Source of the DNA: Bacteroidetes bacterium UBA7688
GTDB lineage: Bacteria > Bacteroidota > Bacteroidia > Chitinophagales > Chitinophagaceae
Length of the DNA: 44,327 nt
Reading direction: 5' to 3'
NCBI GenBank assembly: GCA_002482815.1
Contig: DLGS01000364.1
Span: forward strand, 1-44,327
A program made the position numbers and the translations under genes. Below, in pieces: positions 33,558-41,870 of this stretch. Positions within the stretch are counted from its first letter, which is position 1; each line of letters starts with the position of its first letter. A model generated the notes under the pieces. That model had not been told where the DNA came from, searched no databases, and saw only the letters and a program-made list of their open reading frames with translations.

Positions 33558-35450
33558 ATGGTTCAAAGCAGGTTAAAACGATTTCTTCTTCAATTTCTAT
33601 TGCTTATAATTTTCTATTTTATAAGCCGGTGCATTTTCACAGCAATTAACCTGAAAGAGTTTGAAGACGTGACTTATACCGGGTTTTTGAAAGTTGCTTT
33701 TTACGCACTTCGCTTTGATATTTCTGCTATTCTCTCTGTTAATTCTTTCTACATTTTTTTGCTGTTTATCCCTTTTCGCCCCCTTCGTTTATTATGGTGG
33801 GAAAGGGCGAATCAGGTGATTTTTATTTTTTTAAATAGCCTTGCTTTCTTATTTGAATTCGCAGATTGGGCATATTTTCCTTACAATAAAAAGCGGGCTA
33901 CGGCTGACATCTTGGATTTGATAAGTCGAAAAGCTGATTTTTTAAATTTACTTCCAGGCCTGTTGGTAGATTTTTGGTTCGTGCCAGTTGGTGCTATGCT
34001 GATGTTGTTTGCTTTTATAAAAATCAACAATAAAATTGTTTTACTGACATCACCAAAGCCTGATGAAAAAAATAATTTTTGGAAGTCGGTATTCATTTTT
34101 GTTTGTGTTGCTATCGTCAGCATTATTGGTATACGCGGAGGGATGCAATATGTTCCGATTGGCATACGGAATGTAGGAGAATGCGTTGACAGTAAATATG
34201 CAGCAATTGTTTTGAATACACCCTTCTCTATTATTTCCAGTTTTCAAAACGCACGACTTGAAGAGGAGGTTTATTATGACCGGGAAACATTGAAAAAATA
34301 TCTCAACACCACAAAAAATTATTCAGAACAGGACTTTAAAAAGAAGAATGTTGTCGTTGTTATTTTAGAAAGTTTTTCGAAAGAATTTACAGGAATCGGG
34401 GGAATGAAGAGCTATACTCCTTTTTTGGATAGCCTGATGAAACAATCGCTTGTCTGTACAAATGCTTTTGCAAATGGAAACAGGTCGGCTGATGGAATTC
34501 CGGCAATACTGGCGGGCATTCCAACGCTGCAGGAAGAACCGTTTACCACTAATATTTATGGTGCCAATGCGATAACTTCTATGGCAAACCTCTTGTCAAA
34601 AAAAGGGTATAGTTCAGCATTTTATCACGGCGGGTCGAATGGCACCATGGGTTTTGACCTGTTTGCACGAAACGCGGGGTTTCAGCATTTCAAAGGAAGA
34701 AATGAATACCCCGATAAGACGGATTATGATGGCCACTGGGGCATCTGGGATGAACCCTTTCTGCAGTATGCAGTCGACGATATTTCTGCGTCTTTAAAAG
34801 AACCTTTTTTAGCATCTGTATTTACTTTAAGTTCTCACCAACCCTATAAAATTCCCGAAAAGTATAAAGGCATATTCCCAAAGGGCGATCTGGAGATCCA
34901 TGAAACGATCGGCTATGCAGATTTTGCACTTAGAAGGTTTTTTGCATCAGCAAAAATGCAACCCTGGTACAATAATACTTTGTTTATTGTAGTGGCAGAT
35001 CATTGCTCCCCACTTTCAAATGACGATTACTATCATTACCATCAAGGACGTTTTGCTATACCAATTGTTTATTTTTCTCCCGGGGATACTTCATTAAAAG
35101 GTACGAATGAATACCTCACCCAGCAAATTGATATCCTTCCTTCGGTAATGGATTATCTGGATTTTACCGATTCGTTTTTTGCTTTTGGAAACAGTGTTTT
35201 TTCTGAGGCACAGTATCGATACACTGTTCAGCATTGGAATGGAGAAATATTATGGACAATGGATAATTATTTCCTCCATGCCTGGGGGAAAAATCCTGAT
35301 GGTTTTTATGATGCAATAAACGACAAACTGAATAAGACCAACCTCCTTAACAGTAAAGATTCACTTGCAAAGCAACACTTTGATTATTTAAGAGCGTTCA
35401 GGCAATCTTATAATGATGCAATGATACATAATAAGCTAAAGCTTAAATAA
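33558..35450 (+). CDS. LTA synthase/alkaline phosphatase-superfamily membrane enzyme
   Basis: 630 residues. Four or five membrane segments fill residues 8-195. The catalytic part is of the sulfatase/LtaS type: VVVVILESFSKEF with metal-binding E271, GNRSADGIPAILAGIP with S310 at the nucleophile position (Thr in most Gram-positive LtaS), and IVVADHCSP with D481 and H482. In LtaS the enzyme moves phosphoglycerol from phosphatidylglycerol; in Gram-negatives the relatives add phosphoglycerol or phosphoethanolamine to envelope glycans. The active site faces the periplasm. It starts directly after the nucleotidyltransferase stop, so the two are one transcription unit and may decorate a common glycan. 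Confidence 0.88.
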   Translation: MVQSRLKRFLLQFLLLIIFYFISRCIFTAINLKEFEDVTYTGFLKVAFYALRFDISAILSVNSFYIFLLFIPFRPLRLLWWERANQVIFIFLNSLAFLFEFADWAYFPYNKKRATADILDLISRKADFLNLLPGLLVDFWFVPVGAMLMLFAFIKINNKIVLLTSPKPDEKNNFWKSVFIFVCVAIVSIIGIRGGMQYVPIGIRNVGECVDSKYAAIVLNTPFSIISSFQNARLEEEVYYDRETLKKYLNTTKNYSEQDFKKKNVVVVILESFSKEFTGIGGMKSYTPFLDSLMKQSLVCTNAFANGNRSADGIPAILAGIPTLQEEPFTTNIYGANAITSMANLLSKKGYSSAFYHGGSNGTMGFDLFARNAGFQHFKGRNEYPDKTDYDGHWGIWDEPFLQYAVDDISASLKEPFLASVFTLSSHQPYKIPEKYKGIFPKGDLEIHETIGYADFALRRFFASAKMQPWYNNTLFIVVADHCSPLSNDDYYHYHQGRFAIPIVYFSPGDTSLKGTNEYLTQQIDILPSVMDYLDFTDSFFAFGNSVFSEAQYRYTVQHWNGEILWTMDNYFLHAWGKNPDGFYDAINDKLNKTNLLNSKDSLAKQHFDYLRAFRQSYNDAMIHNKLKLK

Positions 35451-35468
35451 TTTTAAAGATGATTCCCT

Positions 35469-35476
35469 TACATTTG
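35469..35476 (+). promoter_or_regulatory. -7 element for the 35503 gene
   Basis: TACATTTG matches TAnnTTTG, 26 nt before the ATG at 35503. Confidence 0.45.
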
Positions 35477-35502
35477 CTTCAATAATAAAAATCAATTTAT
35501 CA

Positions 35503-35961
35503 ATGATACATGCACATAGTTTTCTGCGCTGGGTAGTTATAATTTTAGCCCTGCTTACCATCATCAAGAGTTTCAGTGGTATGAATAGTAAAAAAGCATT
35601 TGGTGCATCAGACCGGAAGATGCCTTTGTTTTTTATGATATCAATGGATATTCAACTTTTGTTGGGTCTGGCTCTTTATTTTACCGGCGCATGGGGTGTG
35701 AAAAATATTCAGAATCAGGGAATGGCAAGTGTGATGAAAGATAGTCTTAGCCGCTTTTTTGCTATTGAACATACAGTTGGAATGTTCCTGGCAATCATCT
35801 TTGCACACGTTGCATTCGCGGCTACAAAAAAACAGATGGATGATACCGCAAAATTTAAAAGAATCTTTATCTTTTCGTTGCTGTCGTTGGTAGCAATATT
35901 GGTATCAATCCCATGGCCATTCCGCGAGATGATAGGTCGCCCTTTATTCCCGGGAATGTAA
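35503..35961 (+). CDS. Small four-helix membrane protein, cytochrome b-like
   Basis: 152 residues with four hydrophobic segments. Histidines are placed near helix ends: MIHAHSFLRW at the N-terminus, and IEHTVGMFLAIIFAHVAF in helix three. The pattern H.FLRW and EHTVGM recalls small Bacteroidota proteins annotated as cytochrome b, and the histidines could ligate haem, but no further proof is available. The last segment ends PWPFREMIGRPLFPGM. It is 7 nt upstream of the acyltransferase gene, so they are probably co-transcribed. Function unassigned. Confidence 0.8.
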   Translation: MIHAHSFLRWVVIILALLTIIKSFSGMNSKKAFGASDRKMPLFFMISMDIQLLLGLALYFTGAWGVKNIQNQGMASVMKDSLSRFFAIEHTVGMFLAIIFAHVAFAATKKQMDDTAKFKRIFIFSLLSLVAILVSIPWPFREMIGRPLFPGM

Positions 35962-35968
35962 CTTTTAC

Positions 35969-36709
35969 ATGGTTCGAAAAATACTACAACCCTTTTATAC
36001 AGGGTATGTGATTTTAATTTTTACGGCAACACTTTTTATAGTGTTGCCCTTTTATTTGTTGTTTAGTATTCCAAACAACAAAGTTTACCGCAAAAAAATG
36101 TGGATGCTTTCCCGGATCTGGGCACGGGTATGGTTATGGCTTACCGGAATGCCGGTCCGATTAAACGGAAAAATCCCTGATACTGACAGATATGTAGTTG
36201 TTTCAAACCATGTTTCCTATCTGGATCCGATTGTTATTTTTGATGTATTGCCCTGGTATTTCAGACCGCTTGCCAAAAAAGAGCTTTCCAAAGCGCCGGT
36301 GTTTGGATTTATCTATGGTCAAATGGCCCTGATGGTTGACAGGAGTAATCCATACAGCCGGGCAAAAAGTATGCGTCTCATGTGGCGGGCTTTGCGAAAT
36401 GAGTGTAGCATTTTCCTGTACCCTGAAGGGACTTTTAATGAAAGTGAGGAACCAATGAAATCTTTTTACGATGGAGCATTCAGATTAGCTATCAATTCGG
36501 GTAAACCAATATTGCCAATTCTGTTTCCAGATACTAAAGAACGATGGCATTATAGCCACTGGTGGAAGATCTGGCCGGGAAAAAACAGGGCATTTGTATT
36601 GGATGTTATTCCGGTTGATGGCTTGACATTAGAAGATTTGGAAGAGCTGAAAAACACCGCCTATTGTATGATGAGTGAGGCTATGAAAGATTGTATAAAA
36701 CAGGAGTAG
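35969..36709 (+). CDS. plsC: 1-Acylglycerol-3-phosphate acyltransferase (PlsC-like)
   Basis: 246 residues with an N-terminal membrane helix (about 12-33, YVILIFTATLFIVLPFYLLF). PlsC motifs: I SNHVSYLDP (the H-x4-D catalytic pair), II AKKELSKAPVFGF, III FLYPEGTFNESE and IV near PILPILFPDT. Acts on the inner membrane to acylate lysophosphatidate or a related lysolipid. The FLYPEGTFN motif departs slightly from the common FPEGTRS, as in many Bacteroidota paralogues, so the acceptor could differ, for example an N-acyl or glycine-lipid precursor. The start is 7 nt after the small membrane protein gene. Confidence 0.9.
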   Translation: MVRKILQPFYTGYVILIFTATLFIVLPFYLLFSIPNNKVYRKKMWMLSRIWARVWLWLTGMPVRLNGKIPDTDRYVVVSNHVSYLDPIVIFDVLPWYFRPLAKKELSKAPVFGFIYGQMALMVDRSNPYSRAKSMRLMWRALRNECSIFLYPEGTFNESEEPMKSFYDGAFRLAINSGKPILPILFPDTKERWHYSHWWKIWPGKNRAFVLDVIPVDGLTLEDLEELKNTAYCMMSEAMKDCIKQE

Positions 36710-36806
36710 TATAATCTTGTAAGCATTTAATAAAATTATGAAAGCATAAACCCGCATTATAGCTGTAATATGCACCGCGGTGTTTTTGCACCAATGACAA
36801 AATAGA

Positions 36807-39800
36807 ATGCGGAAATTTTTTAAAATCACTTTGTACATCCTCGGAAGCATCATTTTGTTGCTTTTTATAGCTGTGCTTTTTATTATCAGTCCGCCTGGTA
36901 AAAGGTTTGTAAGAGATAAGGCTCTGGCCTTTCTTCGTGGCAAATTAAAAACTGAGGTTTATATCGGGGCTGTTGAATATTCTTTCCCAAAAATGGTTGG
37001 CCTCCGCGATGTTCTTTTGAAGGACCAAAATAAGGACACGCTATTGTCAGTTCATCTGCTGAAGGTTGATATTGACATGCTGAAACTCATTAACAGCAAG
37101 GTTTCTGTTAATGATCTTGTGTTGGAAAACGTGTATGCAAATGTTCATCGCAACAAGCCTGATACCAACTACAACTTTACGTATATCATAGAAGCTTTTG
37201 CGTCAAAAGATACAAGTGCCACGCCCAAACCAAAAGATACCACATCTTCTCCTTTTGTTTTTGATGTCGGAACGGTCAATTTGAAAGATATTCATATCCG
37301 GTTTGACGATGGCACAGGAGGGATTAATCTGGCTCTTGATTTGCAACAATTAAAAGTCAGGATGAAAGAGCTGGATCCGGCACAAATGGTTTTTCGCTTG
37401 AAAAGCTTATCAGTAAAGGGCTTGAGGTCTTCGTTTATTCAGGATACATCTTTGATTGTTAGCAGCGATACTAGCAAATCAAAACCTTTGACCTTGGCCG
37501 CGGATGAGTTGGATTTAAAAGATATAGCTTTCAATTTCCAAAGTAAGCTTACCAATTTTTTATTCGACCTGAACATGAAAAATTTGTTGGCTCACCCTGA
37601 CAACATCGACCTTGATAAACAAAGGATTGATGTCAAAGATTTGGTGTTGGATAATACAAGTGCTAAAGTTGTTATTGGAAAATATTCATCTGTTCCGAAA
37701 AAAGTAGAAGGCATTGTTGATACGCTAAATCAACAAGGCTGGGCAATCACCGTTAAAAAAATCAAACTTTCGGGGATTGATTTTGCAATGGATAATGAAA
37801 ATCTCGCCAGGCAAAAAGACGGAATCGATTATGGACATCTGGGCATTTCTTCTTTAAACTTTAAAGCTGAAAAAATTGATTATTCTGACAGTGCTATTTC
37901 CGGGAATGTGCAACAATTATCATTGAATGAGAAAAGCGGATTGTCTGTACAGGAATTGCGGACAAACTTTTTTTACAACGACACTATCGCACGGCTGAAT
38001 AAGCTTTACCTCAAAACTCCTTATACCGTTTTGCAGGATAATATCATCGTTAAATACCCTTCAATAGCCTCTCTGAGTAAAAATCTGGAAGCCTTACAGT
38101 TGAATGTTCAGTTGAAAAACTGTGTGGTTGGTATGCAGGACGTTTTGTTGTTTGCTCCTCAGCTTCGTCAGCAGGAAATGTTTAAAAATCAGACAAAGTC
38201 TTCTTTTAAATTCGATGCCTTATTAAACGGTTTTATGAACAATCTGGACATTAGCCGATTTCATTTAACTGCATTAAAAAGCACAGAAATTGATTTGAAG
38301 GGAAAGCTTACCGGCTTGCCTGATGCAAATAAGTTGGGTTATAATTTTGATATTCAAAAATTGATTTCCACCAGAAATGATCTTAATGATTTCATTCCTG
38401 CAAAAGCCCGCGAGAACGTAAGGCTTCCGGACGCATTCAGTATTAACGGTAAACTTTCCGGCACAGCAAAAGATTATTATCCCAACCTTAATCTTAAAAG
38501 TACCGATGGCAATGCAACGATAAAAGGTTTGTTGAGAATGTCGAAAGGAGAAGGACGTGAAATTTATGATTTGATCGTACAAACAGAGTCGCTCAATATT
38601 GGCAGGATTATCAAAAAGGATACACTTGTCGGGCCGGTTACTGCATACTTAAAAGTTAAAGGAAATAGTTTTGATGTAAAGAAAATGACAGCAGAAATTA
38701 ACGGTTCGGTTAAGTCTGCTATGGTAAAAGGTTATGCTTATCGTGACGTAAACTTTGATGGAAAAATGGCCGCGCAGCAAGGGAATTTACATTTGGTGTC
38801 TGCCGATCCTAATGCGCATTTGACGATGAATGCCGTTGCGGATTTGCGTAATAAGTATCCTTCCTTTCTGGCCGATTTGATTATTGATAGTATGGACTTG
38901 CAGGCATTGAAATTCTACAAAGAGCAAATGCGGATTCAGGCCAATATTCATGCAGATGTACCTGAACTGAATCCCGACTATCCCGATGGCGTGATAACAA
39001 TTAAAAATCCGGTAGTTGCTGCCAATTCTTCTGTTTATGCGCTCGACAGCATTTATGTTTCCTCAAAACCTAATGCCGACAGCGGACAAAATATTGTTGC
39101 CAACCTGGATTTCATGCAAGCTGCTATCAGTGGAAAAATTCCTTTGGCAAAAATTCCGGCGGCTATTCAGGAGCATATTGACCGTCATTATAAAATGGAA
39201 AAAGCAAAAGATTCTATTTCTGTTGCAAAAGCTGTCACAACGGACAAATCAGATTCTGCAAAAGTCCTATTGCCATCAGCGTATAACTTAAATGTAGCGG
39301 CAACTATTTATAACAATCCGTTTCTGGAAGCGTTTTTGCCGCAAATGAAGCGATTGGATACAGTAAGGATTAATGCGTCGATGAATGAAGCAAGCCTTGA
39401 TTTAACGGCATCTGCGCCACAGGTTATTTATGGAGAAAATAATTTGCAGGGTTTTAATCTTTTACTCACGGAAAGAGATTCCGGGCTTAATTATAATATT
39501 GAGCTTGATCGTTTTTCTCAAGGGAAATTACAATTGCTGAATACCACTGTTGTTGGAAAAGTTGACGCTAATCTCATTGCTGCGGATATTAAAACAGAAG
39601 ACGAAGAGGGTAAAAAAAGATTTGCTATCGGTGCAACACTTCAAAAGGAAGGCACAAATCAATCCCTTTCATTGAAAGAAGGTTTGATGCTGAATTATAC
39701 AAACTGGGATGTTGCACAACCAAATAAAGTAGTTTTTGGTGCGGAAGGATTCTATGTTCAGAATGTCAGCCTGACCGGCAACGGAGCCACCATTGCAGTA

Positions 39801-41870
39801 AACAGTGAAACACCTGTTTTTAATGCACCAATCAACGCAAGTATTGATAATTTTCACTTGTCAGACATCATGGAAATGGTTTCCGGAGACACGCTTTTTG
39901 CAGATGGCGTACTGGCCGGAAAAGCTCAGTTGAAACAAATGAAACCTGTACCTCTTGTTGAAGCAAATTTTTCAATTAATCAGCTTTCAGTTTTAGAAGA
40001 CACAATTGGAAATGTTGTTTTAAAAGCAGCCAATTCTGATGCTAATACAATTAACGCCCAGCTGGATGTTAGTGGTAATGGGAATGATATCCAGGTTAAG
40101 GGAGATTATTACACTAAGCTTGTAAACGGAAACAATTTCAATTTTACGCTTTTGCTGAATGCGCTTAACCTGAAAACATTTGAAGGGCTTACTCAAAATC
40201 AAATAAGAAACAGCTCAGGTTTTGTAAAAGGAAAAATTACCGCGAAAGGAACCGTTGCTAAGCCACTCTTAGAAGGAACCATTAATACGGATAATCTGAA
40301 AACGACAGTATCCGCTTTAAATGCAACCTTTAAAATGCCGCAGGAGAAAATAATTTTGAGTGAAAATGGACTCCGCTTTGACCAGTTCAAAATATTGGAT
40401 AGTTCCGGCCAGGCGGCAACAATCAATGGAAATATTGTGACAAGCGACTATAAAAATATGATGCTTGACTTGCAGGTGAAAGCAAAGAACTGGAAAGCAC
40501 TTAGTTCAACCAAAGTTGACAATAAAGTGTTTTATGGCAATCTGATTTTTACCACTAACCTCAATATTGATGGAAGCCTGACCAAACCGAATGTGAATGG
40601 CAGTCTGAATATTCAGAAGGGAACAAATGTCACTGTAGTTTTGCCGGACAGAGGCTTGGCTTTGGAAGATCAGGCAGGAATTGTGGTTTTTGTGGATAAG
40701 GATTCTGCTTCAAAACTAAGGCCGATACCTGCAAAAGATTCTACGTTGATCGCGAATTTATCTCCCGGTTCTGAAATAAATGTCAATATTACAACGGACG
40801 AAGAAGCAGAGTTCAACGTTATCATTGATCAGGCAACCGGTGATTTTTTAAGTGTTCGTGGTAAAGCTGCATTGAATACTTCTATTGACAGAGGTGGAAG
40901 TTTTTCTCTGAATGGATTATACGAATTGCATTCAGGCGCTTATCAGCTGAACTATAATCTGATCAAACGAAAATTTGATATTCAAAAAGGTAGTACCATC
41001 ACATTCGCCGGCGATCCCCTTGCTGCAGAAATGAATGTAACGGCTATTTACAAAACAAATGTTGCACCATACGATTTAGTTGAAAAGCAAGTGCCCGACG
41101 CTTCACAGCTTATTTATTACCGCCAGGCTCTGCCTTTTAATGTTGAGATGCATATGAAAGGGCCAATGCTTGAGCCGGATTTGAATTTTGATATTGTCCT
41201 TCCGGAAAACACGACTTATCGTATTTCTTCAGAAGCGGTTCAACTGGTGCAGACAAGATTAAATCAATTGCGCATTGATACATCAGAATTGAATAAGCAG
41301 GTTTTTGCATTGTTGATTTTGAAGCGATTTATTACAGATGATCCTTTTTCGTCTGGTAGTGGGAATTCGGCAGAGTTTGCTGCAAAGCAAAGTGTAAGCC
41401 GTTTCTTAGGTGAGCAATTAAACCAGTTTGCCAATCAATTGATCAATGGAGTTGATCTTTCTGTTGACCTTGCTTCTACCGAAGATTATACATCAGGGCA
41501 ACGAAGAGAACGGACTGATTTAAATGTTGCTGCTTCAAAACGTTTACTGAATGATCGTTTAAAAGTGACTATCGGAAATAATTTTGAGCTCGAGGGTCCA
41601 CAAACACAAGGAAACAATCAAAGCTCTTTAATTCCCGGTAACCTTGCAATTGATTATAGTCTCTCTGCAGACAACAGGTACATGATGAGGGCATATCGCC
41701 AAAACCAGGATCAGGGTGTTATCCAGGGATTTGTTACAGAAACAGGATTGAACTTTATCGTAAGCTATGACTACAATAAGTTCAAAAATCTTTTTATCAG
41801 CAAGAAGAAAATGGAAATGCGAAGGAAACAACGTCAAGAAAAACAACAACCCATTACAACTGTAAAATAA
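36807..41870 (+). CDS. tamB: TamB (translocation and assembly module, AsmA-like)
   Basis: 1687 residues. One N-terminal membrane anchor (LYILGSIILLLFIAVLFII), then about 1600 residues of repeating beta-strands of the AsmA/TamB type (GLRDVLLKDQNKDTLLSVHL, and many VNDLVLENV-like units), forming a long groove in the periplasm. The last 400 residues are the DUF490/TamB C-terminal domain (ELHSGAYQLNYNLIKRKFDI, LAAEMNVTAIYKTN). TamB-like proteins carry phospholipids between the membranes and assist outer-membrane protein assembly. Its stop overlaps the TamL start by one base (TAATG), a textbook coupled pair. No promoter was recognised in the 97-nt gap after plsC; read-through from plsC is possible. 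Confidence 0.93.
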   Translation: MRKFFKITLYILGSIILLLFIAVLFIISPPGKRFVRDKALAFLRGKLKTEVYIGAVEYSFPKMVGLRDVLLKDQNKDTLLSVHLLKVDIDMLKLINSKVSVNDLVLENVYANVHRNKPDTNYNFTYIIEAFASKDTSATPKPKDTTSSPFVFDVGTVNLKDIHIRFDDGTGGINLALDLQQLKVRMKELDPAQMVFRLKSLSVKGLRSSFIQDTSLIVSSDTSKSKPLTLAADELDLKDIAFNFQSKLTNFLFDLNMKNLLAHPDNIDLDKQRIDVKDLVLDNTSAKVVIGKYSSVPKKVEGIVDTLNQQGWAITVKKIKLSGIDFAMDNENLARQKDGIDYGHLGISSLNFKAEKIDYSDSAISGNVQQLSLNEKSGLSVQELRTNFFYNDTIARLNKLYLKTPYTVLQDNIIVKYPSIASLSKNLEALQLNVQLKNCVVGMQDVLLFAPQLRQQEMFKNQTKSSFKFDALLNGFMNNLDISRFHLTALKSTEIDLKGKLTGLPDANKLGYNFDIQKLISTRNDLNDFIPAKARENVRLPDAFSINGKLSGTAKDYYPNLNLKSTDGNATIKGLLRMSKGEGREIYDLIVQTESLNIGRIIKKDTLVGPVTAYLKVKGNSFDVKKMTAEINGSVKSAMVKGYAYRDVNFDGKMAAQQGNLHLVSADPNAHLTMNAVADLRNKYPSFLADLIIDSMDLQALKFYKEQMRIQANIHADVPELNPDYPDGVITIKNPVVAANSSVYALDSIYVSSKPNADSGQNIVANLDFMQAAISGKIPLAKIPAAIQEHIDRHYKMEKAKDSISVAKAVTTDKSDSAKVLLPSAYNLNVAATIYNNPFLEAFLPQMKRLDTVRINASMNEASLDLTASAPQVIYGENNLQGFNLLLTERDSGLNYNIELDRFSQGKLQLLNTTVVGKVDANLIAADIKTEDEEGKKRFAIGATLQKEGTNQSLSLKEGLMLNYTNWDVAQPNKVVFGAEGFYVQNVSLTGNGATIAVNSETPVFNAPINASIDNFHLSDIMEMVSGDTLFADGVLAGKAQLKQMKPVPLVEANFSINQLSVLEDTIGNVVLKAANSDANTINAQLDVSGNGNDIQVKGDYYTKLVNGNNFNFTLLLNALNLKTFEGLTQNQIRNSSGFVKGKITAKGTVAKPLLEGTINTDNLKTTVSALNATFKMPQEKIILSENGLRFDQFKILDSSGQAATINGNIVTSDYKNMMLDLQVKAKNWKALSSTKVDNKVFYGNLIFTTNLNIDGSLTKPNVNGSLNIQKGTNVTVVLPDRGLALEDQAGIVVFVDKDSASKLRPIPAKDSTLIANLSPGSEINVNITTDEEAEFNVIIDQATGDFLSVRGKAALNTSIDRGGSFSLNGLYELHSGAYQLNYNLIKRKFDIQKGSTITFAGDPLAAEMNVTAIYKTNVAPYDLVEKQVPDASQLIYYRQALPFNVEMHMKGPMLEPDLNFDIVLPENTTYRISSEAVQLVQTRLNQLRIDTSELNKQVFALLILKRFITDDPFSSGSGNSAEFAAKQSVSRFLGEQLNQFANQLINGVDLSVDLASTEDYTSGQRRERTDLNVAASKRLLNDRLKVTIGNNFELEGPQTQGNNQSSLIPGNLAIDYSLSADNRYMMRAYRQNQDQGVIQGFVTETGLNFIVSYDYNKFKNLFISKKKMEMRRKQRQEKQQPITTVK

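Noticed and set aside
36773..36782. CACCGCGGTG palindrome before tamB as a terminator
   Set aside because: A 10-bp palindrome without a loop; too short for a stable hairpin and not followed by a proper structure.
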